A DNA stretch of 64,000 nucleotides, taken from Vermamoeba vermiformis (taxonomy: Eukaryota > Tubulinea > Echinamoebida). The translations under genes were made by a program, and so were the position numbers. This document shows, piece after piece, positions 11,248 through 21,918 of the stretch; position 1 is the stretch's first letter, and each line of letters begins with the position of its first letter. The DNA lies in the NCBI GenBank assembly GCA_045837725.1, contig JBEWZL010000272.1:62001-126000 (forward strand), given 5' to 3'. The notes under the pieces were generated by a model. That model was not told where the DNA came from and did no database searches. It saw only the letters and a list, made by a program, of their open reading frames with translations.

Positions 11248-12698
11248 TCACATAATCACGTAGTTACTAGGATCGTCTTTTGAGTTTTCCCGCAACAGCG
11301 ATTGCAAAGTGCTGCGGAACGTGTTCACGAGCGCTGCTTTGAAATCGTACGCAGCAATTTGTGAGAAAGTTAGTTCTTTGTTCCAGTTCAGTTCAACGAT
11401 ATTGTGCAGCCATCCGTGGCTGATGGTGCCGGGCAAGCTGTACACGTAGATGTTCGGTGTCAAGTACTGATACGCGTACAACAAGTCTTGCTCTAACTCC
11501 TCCCAGCAACCATATTGCGTAGGAATGCTCGAATTCATCGGATCTCCTCCGGTAGTTCCGACAGCTGTAAAGAAATTCATGCAAAGTTAAAAAGATATGT
11601 GCGAACTTTTGACACGTGTCATGTTGACGTACCAACAGCGGGCAGTCCAGCGCCGTAAGACTTCAAGAAACCAATGCCAAATGGCAAGCCACTCGTATAC
11701 AGCATCGGTACCTCCACGTCGACTGATGGCACGTCCACGAGACCTAACAGTCGCTCCAACACAGTGCTGCTGGCCTTGCGCTCGTCGTAAATGAACGGGA
11801 AGATGTAACTCTCAGCACGATAGCCATCGGACTTGATTTGCTTCACTAACGACGCGTACTACAATAAATAGCGTTAGATCGTGTTGTCTTTACCTTACTT
11901 GACGTACTGTTGCTTTGGCATCCGCTAACACTTGCGGATGTTGTAATCGGTCAGCCACTTCATTTATAAACGTAGCAAAGTTGCCATTCGCAAGCATAGT
12001 GACTTCTTTAAAGTCAATCTCCAAGTCTAGACCAATTGCCTCCCATTTTAAGCCGTTTTGTCGCGTCCAAGTCCGAAACTGTCAAATTGTCAGTGCGGAT
12101 CAATTACGTAATGTTCGATAATATTCGAGAGGCTTTACGTACTTGCTTATACATGCTAACAAATGTATTGGCGTTGTTTATATTGGCCCAATAGCCCTGA
12201 GTGTAATTGACAACTAGCCAAGCAGATGTCGAAATATTATTTTGATTCAATGTGCGAATAAAATTGGCACGCTCGGCTGATAAGTCTCTTATAGCAACAC
12301 TAATTAAAAGAACATATCAATACCTCAATAGCTCTGGACGTACGCCAAAAATTTTGTTCAATGGATATGACACGGTGTCAAAAACAATAGGAATTAAATT
12401 TACTTTAATGAACAATAGCAAGAATAATGTAAATGCTGAGATGATTCTTTTTTTGCATTATTAGTAAATAGATCACGAGATGTCAACAAGTAATCTAATA
12501 AATTAGGAGAGCTTACCTGACCGTAGCATTCAATAAATATAACGCTTTAAGAGTAGCTCTATCCGTCACAACTGGAATAGTATCAAGATCTACTTCGCAA
12601 AAGAAGGTCAGCTTTGGCGTGGGTGCAGATCCAGCAAATAGTGATGTGATCGCTAATGAGAAGAAAATAAATATCAATATTAATAAGCTGTGTTTCAT
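11248..12698 (-). CDS. Secreted TIM-barrel-like protein (glycosidase-like)
   Basis: Five exons (12517-12698, 12143-12299, 11899-12078, 11633-11858, 11248-11564) give 353 residues. A clear signal peptide (MKHSLLILIFIFFSLAITSL) opens the protein. The body alternates strands and helices in a barrel-like order: IRDLSAERANFIRTLNQ, STSAWLVVNYTQGYW, then WEAIGLDLEIDF, where a Asp-x-Glu-x-Asp cluster sits at a strand end as in many TIM-barrel hydrolases such as GH18. Later strands carry YIFPFIYDER and VDVEVPMLY. I do not recognise a named family, so an enzymatic role is inferred from fold pattern only. Putative N-glycosylation sites (NATV, NYTQ) suit secretion. A role in digesting food or coat polysaccharide is possible. 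The first intron (212 bp) is longer than usual for this window. Confidence 0.75.
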
Positions 12699-12941
12699 AT
12701 TGGCTGCCTTTTGACTCTAATGCACAGATGCACAACAAGAAAAGGTAATCGAAATGTTTTTGAGATTTACGCGACGATTCATTCTGACAAAAATAATATC
12801 TTCAGCGCCGAAAGGAAGACAACAATGCATTACAAATCTTAAGATCTTCGTGTGAAGATATTTTGTAAATGTGGGAAAGCCACCATAAAACGTGAGATTG
12901 TTCGTGAAACAAATCACTCCGAAACAATACATTAGACCACG

Positions 12942-14539
12942 ATGCTGAAGATAATATTGTTGGCGAGTGTTTTGCTCGTAGGATTGGCCTCGTGCAATAT
13001 TGAGGAAGAAAGTAAGTCTTAGTTTATTTTCAGATCCGACAGTTCACTTGATCGTCATCAAATATTATAGGTACTTATATTATATACAGATATGTTCAAA
13101 TCTTTCATGGCACAATATAACAAAAATTATGGCACGCTGGAAGAGCAGAGCATCCGGTTCCAAAACTTTCAGGTAAATTATTAGAGCTTTAGTAGTAAAA
13201 ATACTATTATAGCAGCGATGGATCGATATAATTATTACCATTGAGCGCATTAATCACGATAAAATTGCAGATGTCGTTGCGAAAGGTCGAAGAATTAAAC
13301 AAACAATCCAAAGGCATTGTCTATACTATTAACGAGCATGCAGGTAATATACCTCCGCTTGCTTGTTTTATTTTCTCTAACCTTTTCTCAAGATATGAGC
13401 GACGAAGAATGGCGAAGCTGCTTTGTTATGCCAACCCAGGTTGTTCCGGAAAGAAAATCAAAAGCAAACGATAATAACATTGATATCGATACTCTATATG
13501 CTAACAGCAGCATTGACTGGTACGAACTTAAGTTTCGAATCACACGCACCCAAAATAACAAGACGATCTCCTAACTTTAGGCGAACACGCGGTGTAATCA
13601 CTGCCGTAAAGGATCAAGCTTCATGTGGAAGGTAATACCATCACCACTATTCGATAGATACATTTTATTAATCCAATCTGTAGCTGCTGGGCCTTTGCAG
13701 GAAGTGAAGGCATGGAAACTGCTTGGATCATGGCTGGCCACGCCAATGACTCATTAGAATTGTCTCCACAACAGCTCATTGATTGTGACTCGCGCTCTAG
13801 TGGCTGCAAGGGTGGTTATCTCTCTGGTGCTTACATTTATGGTACGCATCACATCCGCCGAAAAAACGGGACCGCGGATTACCTATTTATTACCTATTAT
13901 AAGCTAATAGCTACGTAGGTCAACGCACCGGCCTTATGAGTGAATTGGACTATCCTTATGTCGCTTCTAACCAAGGCAAATGCTTCCTGAACTCCTCAAA
14001 GATCGTGGCACGCATGGAACGATTTAGCTCACTTTACGTACGTTATTGTAACCGTGCAACTTACCGTTGAATAAGCCACGTGCTAATAGTAGCATATAGA
14101 CCGAACAAGACATGATGAAGTATGTGGCCTCGTCAGGACCTGTCACGTAAGTTCTTGATCACGTTCTGAGCGGATCTGATCCGTTAAACGCACTTGCAAG
14201 TACAGCCCTAACACGTTCTTATTGTAGTGTCTGTTTGAACGCGACAGTTGAGAACTGGCGTTATTATCACTCCGGTGTGATGTCCACTGACTTGTGTCCC
14301 TCTACGTACCAAGTCAATCACTGCTTGCAAGTCGTCGGCTTCAGCATGGAAACTAAGCCCTTCTATTGGATTGTTCGAAACAGTTGGGGCTCATGTAAGT
14401 GGTGCACATCTCGTGTCTCGCGACGGCTGTTTCTAACCTGTTTTTGTTAGGGTGGGGCGATAGAGGCTACTTGAAGTTAGAAATGTTCAAAAACACGTGT
14501 GGTATCTCTAATCAGATATATTGGGTCTCTGCCGTGTAA
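12942..14539 (+). CDS. Papain-family (C1A) cysteine protease
   Basis: Ten exons (12942-13011, 13090-13172, 13271-13343, 13393-13519, 13581-13631, 13684-13841, 13919-14037, 14100-14146, 14228-14394, 14451-14539) give 327 residues. A signal peptide (MLKIILLASVLLVGLASC) is followed by an I29-like propeptide (FKSFMAQYNKNYGTLEEQ). The mature enzyme keeps the oxyanion Gln and catalytic Cys (VKDQASCGSCWAF, the active Cys codon being just after the exon 5/6 junction), the catalytic His (QVNHCLQVVGF) and Asn (YWIVRNSWG). The catalytic set is therefore complete. The GCKGG motif is also present (SSGCKGGYLSGA). It is likely a lysosomal or secreted cathepsin-type endopeptidase. It is shorter in the propeptide than cathepsin L and lacks the ERFNIN pattern in full. 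It is divergently placed from the secreted TIM-barrel gene, with about 240 bp between their starts. Confidence 0.95.
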
Positions 14540-15715
14540 GATAAACCGATTTGTGAATCCGGATCGCGGATCAACATTTGAACACATCTCCTTATGAAGA
14601 CATACTGCGGACTTATCATATAGTCAATATTACGGTAGATATCCGGGTCTCGTAACTACGTAAGTGACTGTAGTAACATTATTTTTCCGAATTACAACGG
14701 TCCGTCGCGGTGAAATAGAAGCTACAACGGAGTTGTTATAAACTCCGAATGTAACCGCCCCCAAGTCTATAGATGATAGTGACTAGTCGCTGAAAGTGGC
14801 TACCTTGCGCATTATCGGACAGAACTAAAAAGAAATGGAGATCTTGGATCCAGTTTCGCTTCACATTGCGCGGGAGACTCCGCGACACTACAACTTACAC
14901 ACGTAGTTACATTAGTTATTAATTAATTATTGAAATTGGGCGGCATTAACTCCTTCATAAGTTTGGCGCCATTGGTTGGCACGTGTCGCTAAAGATTTTT
15001 TTGGTCCGATATTCTTTGCTTGATTCAAAATATCTCGAGCTCAAGTGAGAATTATGCTTTTAGTTTCGCTATACTATCAACACCACATTAGTACATTTGA
15101 AAATAAGGCTAAAACTCTAATTCCCGATTGTGTACGTATTTGGTTTGCCTTTAAAGCGTCAACCATAGAGTTAATTAATTTACATCACTATTCGTTAAAT
15201 GTGGATTGTTTTATCAGATTGAAGTTTCGACAAAGAGGTCAGATCGAGCAGAAATGTGGCAAACTTTATAAATCAATGCGATACGACCTGTCATAAATTG
15301 AAACGATGTCCATAATTCTCGATTACATAGAATACTAAGCATATATAATCTTCGAAAATGTGCGTAAGTTTACAGATCCGCAGTTCGATCTGTCAGAACT
15401 TTTGGTTGGCGGAGAGTTGCCCGTCTCGGCTACAAGTACTTTTTCGTAGTGTTGCGCAAAGATATTTCGACCAAAAACGAGCGGTGCCATTTAAGTCCGC
15501 CATCGCTAGCTTCTCGAAGTTTTTATCCGATTTTCGGTCAAAATCCTTCGGAAAACGCGAAAATCACATGGAAAACAACAGCAGAAGATTTAGGCGCCGA
15601 AGTTTCGAACGGTCAGTATTAGTGAACACAACGAGTGAGCTACCACACGTGCAGCTCAACAACCTTAGCAACGACCCTTCGTTCCGCTGTCGATCTTACT
15701 CTTGTAAATAGTATT
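14540..15715. other. Long intergenic stretch, no supported gene
   Basis: About 1.2 kb without a convincing gene. Open frames at 15045-15296 and 15358-15711 are low in structure, have no splice continuity and no family signature. There is a small perfect inverted repeat near 14735-14757 (arms CGGAGTT and AACTCCG) and a GC-richer patch around 14700-14880. The end of the gap must hold the promoter and 5' UTR of the membrane-protein gene that begins at 15716. Confidence 0.6.
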
Positions 15716-17201
15716 ATGGTACGTGGATCCAAACAAGACTCAATATACTTTTGCAACGCATAATATAATGGAATTGGACATATTACTCAACAATGACGCT
15801 AGAAAAATGAAGATTAACAAAATTTTTAAAGGCGGGCGATAAATCTGACACCTCATCGGCACCTGCGAAGCAAGAGACGTTCAAATCAGAAAAGAAGAAT
15901 GTGTACCCTAGTGCCTCTGACATTAAGGTACCGTACAGAAATGATTCAAATTTAATTTAGTTTCAAACTTTTGGCGTTGCCAATAATTAAAAATTGGCGA
16001 TCCGGATTGGAACCTTAAGACAAGTACATGACCCTCACTGAGGTTCTATGTACTTGTTAAAAATACTTCGCGTTTAGTCTTTAGGCCCTCAGCCTTGGCC
16101 ATTTAATTCCGGGCAGATGTATATGTGAGTTCATTGGCCACGTGCGTATACGCCGGCCTGATGGACTCACAACGTACTATTACCTCATCATTATACTCAA
16201 CTCTATCATTTTCAACAAATATAAAATTGAAATTGGACTATCTAGAATTTTCTTGAACTGAAACCCGAATCTAACCAAATTTGTACTATAGTGGCAAGTC
16301 TTCTTGATGCAGATCGCAGGTCCTTTTGTTTTAAATGCACTTATCAACGGTGGTGTGACATATGCTCTTTACAACGATAACCCCTCGAGTAAGTACTCTA
16401 ACCTCATGAATTCTGATCTCCGTAAAGTTAAAATATCGCGCACTTTCACTTAAATACCATAGTATCAAGATAGTTCAAGTTTAAATTCGACTAAAGGCAG
16501 CAACGTCACTATCGTCTGTTCAGATTTAAATCTTTAGCGCTAAATTTGGCAATTTTCTGACTTTAACTAACGCAACCTTTAGTTCCATTATTCGGCTTTC
16601 CCAACGGCTTGGCGGCTCCAGACGTCGTAGTGACATGCTTTTTAACTGGCCTATTGACTTGGATCATTACTGGCAGTCTCGCATCTCGGGAATTCCGCAT
16701 CAAGCAACGCGATTGGAGTCACGTCCATATTAAGACTCCTGGCATTTGTATAAACCTTGGGTGGATCCACAAGCATTTCTTGCGTACTGAAGACTTATTT
16801 AAGAAGCATAAGAGCGCTAAGAAGTTCTTCACTATTCTCGGCAAAGTTTTGTTACGAGGTACGTACATTCGGATGCGGTTCAACTCATCGGTATTATGGA
16901 CTTCAATACTGACCTCAATCGTTTAGGTTTCTTCTTCGCCATTGCCGTTACAATTCTTTTCGGCCCACTTTGCGTGGTGATCTTGCTAGCTGTCGATTGG
17001 TACGTGGGCCTCTCGTTCAATATTATTGGTGCTATGGTCTTCAAGTGCATGTTCGGTGGCTGCTTGGGCACATTTTTGTCGTTATTTGTGTTCTATTTGG
17101 CCTTGCTGAAGAAATGCGAGAAAGAAGTCGAAGACGAGGAATCTGGTCACGAAGCCACAACTATGGAGAATAAGAAGGAGAATATCTCCACTAATGTATA
17201 G
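15716..17201 (+). CDS. Four-TM membrane protein with a start-codon-only exon
   Basis: Exons 15716-15718, 15832-15927, 16292-16388, 16583-16858 and 16927-17201 sum to 248 residues. The first coding exon is just ATG followed at once by a GTACGT donor; the frame of exon 2 has a stop upstream, so a spliced start is required, and this junction supplies MAGDKSD. The protein has hydrophobic segments at about residues 35-60, 75-100, 160-185 and 195-225 with short loops (for example LNALINGGVTYALY, DVVVTCFLTGLLTWIITG, LGTFLSLFVFYLALL) and an acidic C-terminal tail. I do not recognise a characterised family. The APD-containing second helix resembles uncharacterised permease-like proteins of microbes. 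The 363-bp second intron contains an inverted repeat described separately. Confidence 0.75.
16020..16057. repeat. Perfect 10-bp inverted repeat inside an intron
   Basis: Arms ACAAGTACAT (16020-16029) and ATGTACTTGT (16048-16057) flank an 18-bp loop. The hairpin lies in the 363-bp intron 15928-16291 of the membrane-protein gene, which is several times longer than most introns of the window. A near-copy of the loop word AGGTTC also appears inverted just upstream (GGAACC near 16010), so the structure may be larger. Confidence 0.6.
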
Positions 17202-17428
17202 AAGGCGCCTGGTAACAGTTTTGATACGTACACGATCTCAACCAGAACCATTTTTAATGCCAATTTTGGATCGGTATTAGAGATGATACCGTGATTAGGC
17301 TTTAAAAATGTATATATTGTAAATAGCTGAATATTTATTTATCGCGAATAAAAATCAAAGCTCTATTGAGCTCATTTTGGATATTAACTCGCTAAATAAG
17401 ATTTTTATTACGTTGCAATAGCCTCGCA

Positions 17429-18092
17429 CTAGGATTGCGATTGTTTTTTCTCATATTCTTGTTCTATTTGCAATTCCCGTTCTTTTTGGGCATGAAGCAG
17501 TTCTCTATGCCTCTTCTCAGCTTGAAACAACATTTCACCAGGCATTACGCTGTGATTTTCTTCGTCGATCTGCGACTGGACACCTTTAAGCAATCCTTTA
17601 TCGCCTAAATGTTGCTTTTCTTCATAGTTGTCAACGCCCGCTGGGTATTGGTTCTCTAATACAGCATTACAAACGTAATTTGCTAATAACGTACTTACGC
17701 ATTGTGTTGTCTGCAATTGATTCTTTAATTGAATGACCGACTTGATGAGAAATTGCTCTATGAAGCGAATAAAACTCTTTTCGTTTGATTCTCGTCGATA
17801 AGAAATAAATTTTCAAGTTTTTGCTGAGATTTCTGAGTGTGGCATGACGCAATATCAGACCTTTTAAAGGCTATTCGCCTTTGCACTTCGAACTTCGGCT
17901 GCTTCGTTTGATAGTCTGGTCGGAAGAAAAAATCGTGCCGTCGATGACAAGTACGGCCGACTGAAGCGGGCTTAAGACAAGCGAATGAATGGCTCAACGC
18001 TCATGCGTGCCTTGATAGTGCTTTAAAGTCAATCGGAATTGCACGCCGTAAAATCGACCTGATCCAAATTGTGGATCGTGCTCATTTTTCAT
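17429..18092 (-). CDS. Uncharacterised protein with helical C-terminus (frame break)
   Basis: The 3' exon 17429-17655 joins in frame across a 43-bp intron to an upstream exon ending at 17699. That exon carries FYSLHRAISHQVGHSIKES. Further upstream, the natural continuation (RTCHRRHDFFFRPDYQ, KFEVQRRIAFKRSD) lies one base out of phase; a single extra base in the four-base T run at 17778-17781 (A run on the coding strand) explains it. No ATG opens that frame, so a short 5' exon is needed; a Met at 18092 with a weak GTCGAT donor is my candidate and is uncertain. The last 40 residues are a Lys/Glu/Gln-rich helix (LLHAQKERELQIEQEYEKKQ). I do not recognise the family. It shares a divergent promoter of under 200 bp with eIF1AD. 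Confidence 0.45.
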
Positions 18093-18275
18093 TTGCTAGC
18101 ACGCCATGGCTGAACGTAACCACAACTCGTGCTCCTCGAACAACAACTAAGCGAGGAGACAAAATATACGTCATATTAGATAGAAGAATAACAAGCGAAG
18201 AAGTTAACCGAACCTAAAAACCGATTTAGAACGAAGATCTGATCAACCCAAAACAAGCGCGAATAATTTTTAAAA

Positions 18276-18999
18276 ATGAGTCACTCACGCAAACATATGA
18301 CGCAAGGCTATAAAAATAATTTTCCCGAGCCTAAACCTACCGAGAAAATAGGACGAGTCATTGAACTTCGTGGATCGAATCAGTGCGAAATCGAATATCC
18401 AAATGGAGAAAGGGTGCTCGTTAAGTTCCCTGCCAAATTCAAAAAATTGCTGTGGATTAAAAGAGGTAATAATTGACGACTCAATTAACTCGGTTTTGCG
18501 ATTCTGGATTTGATCGCCAGCGCAACCCGACAAATCAACGTGAGGCTTACCTTTGTTACTAGGCGATTATTTGATTGTGGAACCTTTCAAAGACATGTCC
18601 GCTGGTAAAATTAAAGGCCAAGTGTCTCATCTGCTGCTCCCCGAGGATGTCGAGCATCTGCAGGAGGAAGACATGTGGTAAGTGTCTTGGTATCTGTAAG
18701 CTATGTCTCCTTGCCCTACTTACTCGCGCAATAGGCCTGAAGAGTTCGTCATTGAAACTGCCAAGAAGGAAGCCAAGGAGACCGCCACATCCACCGGTCA
18801 GGAGTTCGAGTACCAAGATTCCGACGACGAGCTTGGCGAGTTCATCAATCCCAATCGTATCGGTGTTCAAGATGACTCCGATGATGAAGAGGACGATGAT
18901 GAAGACGAGGAAGATGAGGAGAACCAGCAGAGTGGTGAAGAAGAAGTCGAGGACGAACACGAGCAGATTGAGGGTGACGAGGACGAAGATGATAATTAA
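18276..18999 (+). CDS. EIF1AD: eIF1A-domain-containing protein (EIF1AD-like)
   Basis: Exons 18276-18465, 18563-18677 and 18735-18999 give 189 residues. The first 100 residues are an S1/eIF1A OB fold of the EIF1AD subgroup: start MSHSRKHMTQG, then GRVIELRGSNQCEIEYPNGE, VKFPAKFKKLLWIKRGDYL and a trailing EEDMWPEEF, matching the family pattern WIKRGDxLIV..W-P-E-x-F. The rest is an acidic tail (about 60 residues, mainly Asp and Glu), as in other members. EIF1AD is a nuclear or cytoplasmic RNA-binding protein linked to late 40S ribosome maturation and stress response. It is not canonical eIF1A, which lacks this start and is more conserved. All splice junctions keep frame and the length is typical. 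Confidence 0.9.
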
Positions 19000-19209
19000 A
19001 GCAAAAATTATTTGTAATAATAATATACAACGATGCGAACATTAAGCTCGCTTCGTGGTGAATTTAAAAACGTGTAGATAGCGAAAATAAAAAATTATTA
19101 TTTCAATCCAAAAAAAACTTTCAAAAATTAGATATTTATTTAAACAAGGTTATTTTGCATACCCAATGAATGGTGTGTCGTCCATATAATTAGGCTATTA
19201 ATTATTGGC

Positions 19210-19633
19210 TTAAATGCGGAGTCTGTACTTGATTTCTTGAATTTCATCTTCGAGGTCACGAATCTTGCCCATGACTTCCTTTCTCAATAAGCGGATCTTA
19301 GAATCGACATCACCACCGCCGAGGTCAGAATCAGAGCTAGCATTAACATTGGTATTGCCCTTCAATTGTTCATCTTGGGTCTTGAGGCGTTGGTCCTTTT
19401 GCTATAGGGAAGATAGGTGAGCATTGGTAAAGTCAATAATTATTATGTAGCGAGTAGTAGGTACATACTCTAATTTCCTCACGCAATTTCTCAATGAGCT
19501 TCTTCTCGTGCTCACGGATGGCGTGATCTTCCAAAGCCTTCTCGCGCTTGCCCATGGCGTCGTTACTGTCAACTTGACGAGTAGTCATGGGACGGCGGAT
19601 AGTCATAAGACGCTTGAAAGTGGTGCTGAGCAT
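19210..19633 (-). CDS. Mitochondrial ATP synthase inhibitor IF1
   Basis: Two exons (19469-19633, 19210-19401) give 118 residues. After a basic, hydroxyl-rich presequence (MLSTTFKRLMTIRRPMTTR) comes the IATP signature: AMGKREKALEDHAIREHEK, then KLIEKLREEI. This matches the inhibitory region of IF1, which binds F1-ATPase and blocks ATP hydrolysis when the matrix becomes acid. The second exon adds a linker and a predicted coiled coil (KIRLLRKEVMGKIRDLEDEI), which would serve dimerisation. The protein is slightly longer than yeast INH1 or mammalian ATPIF1, with an extended C-terminal coil. The mitochondrial target is inferred from the N-terminus and the family. Confidence 0.88.
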
Positions 19634-20024
19634 TGTGTTGTTGTTGTGTTTGTAATAGATTGACTAAGGTAATTTGACGAAAAACGATTTTTGGCCGAAG
19701 TTTCATGAAAAATACGGCAAAACCACGTGACGACTGCACATCGAAGCCCCTTCGCATTATTTTTCGGCCGGCCATTGCTTCTCCGTCGTGTGATGTAGAC
19801 TACATAGCTCTCATATGAATCGCTTCGTCTCAGCTGAGTTTGGAGTTTGGATGTGGCTTCTGCTACAGCCTCCAAGATTTGGTGCCAAATTAATTCTTGA
19901 AATCGTGTGATGCGTAAATTGGTAAAGATCAACGAATTATGTCACGGCGCAAAATCGCAAGGACGGGCCGCGCAGCAATTTTTTAGTTTAATTTAATTAG
20001 CTTTGCTAACACAAACACAAGACG
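19634..20024. promoter_or_regulatory. Divergent promoter region between IF1 and SEC14 genes
   Basis: A 391-bp gap separates two diverging starts. Open frames on the minus strand (19569-19932) run back into the IF1 gene and have no coding character. No clear TATA box is seen; T-rich stretches lie just before the plus-strand start at 20025. Confidence 0.45.
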
Positions 20025-21186
20025 ATGTCAAGCAAGAAGAGAAACGATTCTATGGGCCAAGAAGAGCGCCAAAAGCATATTGATGCCCTTAGAGAGCGCA
20101 TCCAGAATAACAAATGGACTGAGAAACAGCCAGTAAATGAAAAAGACATCCAACGGTTATCAGACAGTGATTACCTTCGTTTCCTCAAAGCTCGAAATTT
20201 TAAACAGGACGATGCATTTAAAATGCTTTCGAACTACTTAATTTGGCGCAGAGAATTTGGCGTTGGAGAGATCAAGCGCGAGCAAATCCAGGACGAACTC
20301 GCATTAAAAAAGACTTTCTTCTATAACTATGACAAAGAAGGGCGTTTGGTAGTTTATGTGCGCGTGGGCATGCACAAGGTAAATACCAAGCAATTAACTA
20401 CATCCAGATTTAGAATTCTATCAATTTAACGACTTTTGGAAAATCTGTCACTAATATTATTGCTTAGTCTAACGATGAAAGACTCGATAAATGCAAAAGG
20501 ACAGCAATTTACTTGATGGAGAAAGCTTGCGAAGTTCTGCAACCAGATGTGCCTTGTATCACGCTTATTTTTGATATGAACGGCTTCTCAATGTCGAATA
20601 TGGTAATTATTTTATCGAATTTATAATATTTCTAATTCATAACCCCCAATATCTGCCATAAATCTGATACAAAATGTGTTTCGCGTGGGATCCATCGTAG
20701 TCCGAACAAAATCTCTAACTTTGCCTGATTATAGGACTATAAATTGGTCAAGTTCTTGATTGATATGTACGGTAATTACTATCCTGAGCGCCTTGGCAAG
20801 TGCTTGGTCGTGGATTCGCCTTGGATCTTCTCTCCGTGTTTCACTTTGATTAAGTAAGACTACTATTCTACTTTTGCATCAAGATAGTAATATATATTCA
20901 TATCATGTTAACATTGATCGACAAATGGTGTTTGCTAGTAATTAATTGACAATTTATTTTAAGGCCGTGGCTGGATCCTGTTACCGCGAAGAAAATTATG
21001 TTCATTAAGAAGGCACAGATTAAGGAGCATGTTGACTCGTCAGTATTATTGACGATTTGCGGTGGCGATGATGCGTGGGAGTTCCAGGACGACATGGTGA
21101 ATGACGAAGGTGGACCATTATTGGAACTTCACCGCAATTTACTGGCGCAAAATAAGTCAGCGCTGGAGACTATTACTGAAAATTAA
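20025..21186 (+). CDS. SEC14-like CRAL-TRIO lipid-transfer protein
   Basis: Exons 20025-20378, 20468-20602, 20735-20853 and 20964-21186 give 276 residues. The N-terminal CRAL-TRIO-N helices include DYLRFLKARNFKQDDAFKML, the usual LRFLRAR..D...A..ML pattern. The lipid-binding domain follows, with EGRLVVYVRVGMHK, ITLIFDMNGFSMSNMD, YPERLGKCLVVDSPWIF and a closing PWLDPVTAKKIMFI, then EHVDSSVLLTICGG. These are the standard strands and gate helix of SEC14 proteins, which move phosphatidylinositol and other lipids between membranes and support phosphoinositide signalling. There is no GOLD or spectrin domain, so it is a short, yeast-like SEC14 type. The start is the first Met in the exon. Length and all splice phases are regular. 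Confidence 0.92.
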
Positions 21187-21187
21187 T

Positions 21188-21573
21188 ATGACCTTCACGG
21201 CACTCACTGGAGAGGGCTGTAACGTAAGTTCTTTTTGGCTAGTTACAGTAACCGAACGGCATTTGCAATTATGACAGTTGTAATTAATAATCTTCGTTGT
21301 AATATAAAATAATTATTTTAAAAGAGGGTTTTGACTTCGGAGATTTGTCCTGACTTCCTCGATCCGTGTCATATCCTTGTCTTTCTTGACGATCGTGCCA
21401 ATATTAATTGGAATGAGTTCTATGTTGCCATTGTGGCTGAGGTGAGTTTCAAATAAGTTCACAATGGCTCTTCAAGAAAAATGAAATTAGCTGAAAAGTG
21501 CGAAAAATAAATTCAGCGTTTGTTTGCAACGGCAATTCTGTATAATGAACATATTAGAAGTGAGGTAGCATAG
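21188..21573 (+). CDS. Possible small spliced gene of 69 codons
   Basis: An ATG begins one base after the SEC14 stop. Three exons (21188-21223, 21325-21441, 21517-21573) join with GTAAGT/GTGAGT donors and AG acceptors, all in phase 0, to encode 69 residues (start MTFTALTGEGCN, middle LDPCHILVFLDDRANINW, end YNEHIRSEVA). The middle exon is open, hydrophobic and codon-like. I do not recognise a family. It may instead be the spliced 3' UTR of SEC14 or part of an alternative last exon of that gene; the one-base spacing leaves no room for its own promoter outside the SEC14 coding region. The following 345 bp to 21918 hold only AT-rich leader sequence for the next gene. Confidence 0.3.
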
Positions 21574-21918
21574 CATTGCGATATTGTTGAAGAAGACAAA
21601 CGCGGCGAATCGATTCGTCACGCGCCAATGAAAACTCACTTATTTAACTTGACGGAGCCTCTTTTTACATTTTAAAGCGTATATGTAAGTAGCAAACAAT
21701 ATTGTAAGAGTTGTATTGTCATCCAAAGAATTAAGTAATTAAAATGAACCAACAAAAACTGCAAGGTATTTTTTTCCGCACAATTTTTTTATACCCGAAC
21801 AATACGTGCAATACAACATCTAATTAGTGCGATCGATATATTGTATTTTTGTTTAATTTTTCCTTCAATCATTACTACTTTAAGACGACACTAACCAAGT
21901 GTACTCTATCTCGAACAG

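Noticed and set aside
15358-15711. 117-codon open frame before the membrane-protein gene
   Set aside because: Low-complexity Ser/Arg/Phe content, no recognised domain, and it ends five bases before the start-codon exon; more likely promoter or leader.
19603-19932. Minus-strand frames upstream of IF1
   Set aside because: They overlap the IF1 start out of frame and show no domain or splice support.
21744-21765. Upstream ATG (MNQQKLQ) as the start of the HMG-CoA reductase gene
   Set aside because: Its donor leaves phase 1, and joining it to the exon at 21919 gives a stop within seven codons. It is better seen as leader sequence.
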